Shown piece by piece: positions 60,843 through 64,000 of a DNA stretch of 64,000 nt. Below the pieces are notes generated by a model. It did not search any database, was not told the origin of the DNA, and worked only from the letters and a program-made list of their open reading frames with translations. Source of the DNA: Ochotona curzoniae (lineage: Eukaryota > Chordata > Mammalia > Lagomorpha > Ochotonidae); NCBI RefSeq assembly GCF_017591425.1, contig NW_024467119.1, positions 26,757,001-26,821,000 on the forward strand. Direction: 5' to 3'. Within the stretch, counting starts at the first letter, position 1. Each line of letters starts with the position of its first letter. Both the position numbers and the translations under genes were made by a program.

Positions 60843-63300
60843 TTAAAAAATTTTTATGATTTTTCTTTGTACAATTTTGCAGATATAGGCATTCCCCCCT
60901 TGCCATCCTCATTCTTTTCCCCTTTTTTCTCCACCCACCATTTCACCCATATTGCTATGGTAATATAGTCTTTTAGCAAAAGTTGCAAGTTAAACCTTCT
61001 GCTATGTAAGTACATTATGCCTTTATAGGTATAGACAAATGTAGACATTCTAGTATCATATTGTCAAGCTATATTTATTTCACCGGAAGTCATCCTTTTA
61101 TTCAGTAGTAGAGATGCCTGCTGCAATGTGTTTTCACGCCCTTGTACAACAGTCTCCATTATACAGTGTATCTATAAGAATAAAAGTATATACTTATTTA
61201 TGTATATATCTATTTGTTTTACATTTTGTCTGAAAGTGGCTTATGTCAAAAAGAAGGTGTGGTATTTGACTTATGGACCTGAGCATTATGGTCTCTAGTT
61301 AGTACTTTTGTGTTGCAAATGATAGAATTTCACTCTTTGTAATGGGGTCTAGTATTCCACAGGGTAGATGTATCACAGTTTCTCGATCCATTCCTCTTGT
61401 GATGGACATCTGGGTTGTTTCCATGTCTTTGCAATTATAGATTGTGCTGCTGTAAATGTAGAATTACAGATCCCTTTCTCATATGCAGATGTCATTTTCT
61501 TTGAATATATTCCCAGGAATGGAATAGCTGGGTCATATGGTAGATTAATTTTCAATTATCTGAGCACTCTCCATACTGATTTCTATAGTTTGCTGCACTA
61601 GTCTATACCCCTATCAACATGCCACATTCAGGTCAGCAGGTGTTGTTAGTAGATTTCTGAATGTCTGACATTCTCACTGGAGTTGGGTGGAACCTCAATA
61701 CAGTTTTCCCTAATAGCTTGTGAGTCTGAGTATTTTTTCATATGTATGTTAGCATTTGAATTTGTGCTTTTGAGAAATGTCTGCTCATTTTCTTTACCCA
61801 TTTCTTCATAGGGTTTTTAATATTGCTGTCATTGAGTTTCTGAAGCTCTTTGTAATTGCTGGATATTAGTCTTCTATCAGTTGTGTAGTGTGCAAAGATT
61901 TTTCTCCCATTCTGTTGGCTGCTTCTTCCTCTGCTATTGTTTCCTTTGCTGTGCAGAAGCTTCTTATTTTGATGTAGTCCCATTTGTTTGCTTTACCTTT
62001 GAGTGCCTGTGCTTTTTGGTGACTCTCTAAAACTTTACCAATGCCTATATCTTGCAAAATCTTGCCCATGTTTTCTTCTAATAGTTTGAGGTTTTCTGGG
62101 TGCAGATTTAGGTCCTGGCTCCATTTGTAGCTGTGTTTTGTATAGGGTGACAGGTGGGGATCCTGCTTCTCATTTTTGTAGGCTACCCACTGAAGTTGAA
62201 GTGTGCTACATTCACTCACTATTACTTGAGGTATATATCTCCTTTATGTCCCTTACTATTTGATTCACATAGCTAGATGCTGTGGATTTGGTGTGTATTC
62301 ATTTCTTATTTTTATTTCTTCTTACAATATGGATCCTTTCATTATTATGTGGTATCCTTTTTGGCTCAGTAATTTTCATGTGGATGTCTCTATTACCTGA
62401 CATTGAAATTTTACAAGAGCTTATTTTTCCTTTCCATTAACCTTGAATATCCTTTTTGGTCCTTTCTACATGTCGTGTTGGGGGGATGCTTTCCTTGTAG
62501 CCTAAGGTAGATGCATCCTGTTTTGATTCAGTCTGCTAATCTTTGTCTTTTGAATGATGAGTTTAAGCCATTTGCAGTCAGGGTTAATGTAGTCAGGTAA
62601 TGATTTGGTCCTATAATTTTAGCATTGGGTTTCTTATTGTTTGATTTAGGTTTTTCTTTTTGGCTTTATTGAGATGTTCTCCACTTTTTCCCTTTGGCTT
62701 TTGATACGTGTCATTCTTTTTTTCTGTCTGTAGTACATCTTCAAACAGCATTGGAGGACAGGTCTCACAGAGGTGAGGTCTTTTAGTTTTGTTTGCTTTG
62801 AACTTTTTTTTAAAATTAATTTTGCAATACAAAGAAAAGCTTTGCTGGGTGTTTTTTTTGCAATGGTAATCTTGTCTTCTAGGATTGCAAATATATTACT
62901 CCATTTTGTGTGGCCTGTCGGGTTTTCTTTGAGAACTGTCTGTGTGTCTGATTGGGGTTCCTCTGTGAGTTATTTGATGTTTTTGTGTGCATATTTAAGT
63001 GTTTTTCTCCTTTTCAGTCAGAGTGAGCCTGATTATGATGGGCTGTGGTGAGACTTTCTTTTGATTGAATCTGTACAGGGTTCTCTCTCTTATTCTATTT
63101 TGGTTTCTCTTTTATTTCTCCATACTGGGGAAATTGTCATTGATTTTTTGTTGTTGTTGTTGAATATATCTTTCAAAGTAGCTACTCCTTCTGTACCTTT
63201 AGGAACTACTGTAATTCCTAGGTTTGGCCTTTTGTTAGTGTCCCTTAATTTTTGGATGCTTTTCTGAAATGTCATCAGATTGTTTTGCAAATGTCACTTT
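60843..63300 (-). mobile_element. L1 LINE, decayed, with rearranged or deleted middle
   Basis: Minus strand, right to left: 63290-63090 reads an ORF1-like segment (KLRDTNKRPNLGITVVPKGTEG). 62830-62230 resembles antisense L1 text from the 5' part of ORF2. 62219-61373 reads the ORF2 C terminus (LPYDPAIPFLGIYSKK, FTAAQSIIAKTWKQP). A 3' UTR with purine-rich tract follows to 60843. Most of ORF2, including the reverse transcriptase core, appears to be missing, with stops throughout. Confidence 0.88.
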
Positions 63301-63349
63301 AAGATCATATGTCTATGTGCCAGAGGCAGTCCTTATCCTTAATTAATTT

Positions 63350-63690
63350 GTTCATTTTTAGTTGGGAAGCAGAGAGACAGAAGAGAGAGGGGACATAAAG
63401 GAAAGAAGAAGGGAAGGGGAAAGGAGAGAGAAGAGAGAAAGAATGAATGCTCCCATCTGCTTGTTTACTCTCCAAAGGTTTACCATCATCCCTGGTTTAG
63501 ATCTGAAGCTGAGAGCTGGAAATGTAATCTATATCTCCCACATAAGTGGAAGGGAACCAGCCATCATTAGCTGCCACCCAGGGTGCACATTATCAGGAAG
63601 ATAAAGTTGGGAGCAGAGCCAGGAGTCTAACCTTCATACTCAGCATGGAATATGAATAGCCCAACTTGCATCTTAATGACAACACCAATT
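63350..63690 (-). mobile_element. old CSINE-related SINE
   Basis: 'tttttagttgggaagcagagagacag', a GA-rich tract, 'gaagctgagagctggaaatg', 'gggaaccagccatcattagctgcc' and 'ttgcccgcc'. Confidence 0.7.
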
Positions 63691-64000
63691 GCCCGCCTTT
63701 TGTTTCTGCTTTTCTGGTATAAATGTTGGCTGTATTGAAGTTTATTTTGCACAATCTCCATTCTTTTAATGTGGTTTAAATGGGGTCTCATTTCTGTTGT
63801 TCCAGTTAGCTTAAACTTATTGGATTCTTATAATTATTCCTCTTTTGACTGTTTTATTGCTTACTATTTATCAATGGAAAAAAGATAGTATTAATATATT
63901 TTCAAAAGAAATCAGCTATTTCTATGCTACATACTCACTCACTAGGCATGGCAGACTAAACATCTCATTATTGAGAAGCACTACATTAAAGCTAATGTAA
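63691..64000. other. AT-rich intron sequence at the window end
   Basis: Nothing recognisable. Confidence 0.4.

Noticed and set aside
61866..62219. 117-codon minus ORF as a gene
   Set aside because: It is another stretch of dead L1 ORF2.

Overview
The window is mammalian nuclear DNA. It is AT-rich, has no operons and is densely seeded with retroposons. The dominant repeat is the lagomorph C-type SINE (CSINE), with about 35 copies of all ages. Its tRNA-like head, conserved 'cccatatggga' box and 'tgcaataaaaataaat' tail look more like pika (Ochotona) than rabbit, so a lagomorph, probably a pika, is the best guess. That species call is inference from repeat style.

The only protein-coding gene I can support is MAPK10 (JNK3), on the + strand. 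Two coding exons are unmistakable. Positions 41403-41474 carry the first ATG and residues 1-22. Positions 59221-59390 carry residues 23-78, including the alternative start M39 and the glycine-rich loop GSGAQG, and end two bases into Cys79. Both have consensus splice sites and join in phase 0 across a 17.7 kb intron. The rest of the kinase lies beyond 64,000. Sequence upstream of 41,403 is read as MAPK10 5'UTR introns and flank. A possible noncoding 5' exon (36374-36526, with a short uORF) is offered at low confidence.

Layout: 1-12.1 kb holds scattered CSINEs, MIR/L2 relics, a hAT DNA transposon (6.9 kb) and a truncated U4 snRNA pseudogene (5.3 kb, minus). From 12.1 to 12.5 kb is an L2 3' end. 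From 12.6 to about 19.1 kb is an unidentified block: a T-run at its left edge, a GC-rich degenerate array of roughly 60-90 base units (13.0-15.5 kb), then unfamiliar sequence with the longest ORF of the window (259 codons, minus). From 24.5 to 27.6 kb is a decayed L1 on the minus strand, split by a CSINE. From 33.5 to 39 kb are CSINEs, an inverted CSINE pair and old L1 pieces, with a SINE-poor island at 35.1-38.0 kb. From 41.4 to 59.4 kb is MAPK10 and its intron, with a second, very close inverted CSINE pair at 53.4-54.1 kb. From 59.4 to 63.3 kb are two further minus-strand L1 fragments, the first starting about 25 bases past the MAPK10 donor.

I found no convincing new biological system. The most unusual items are the 12.6-19.1 kb block and the RNA-level structures (inverted SINEs, two-start N terminus) in the MAPK10 introns and exons.
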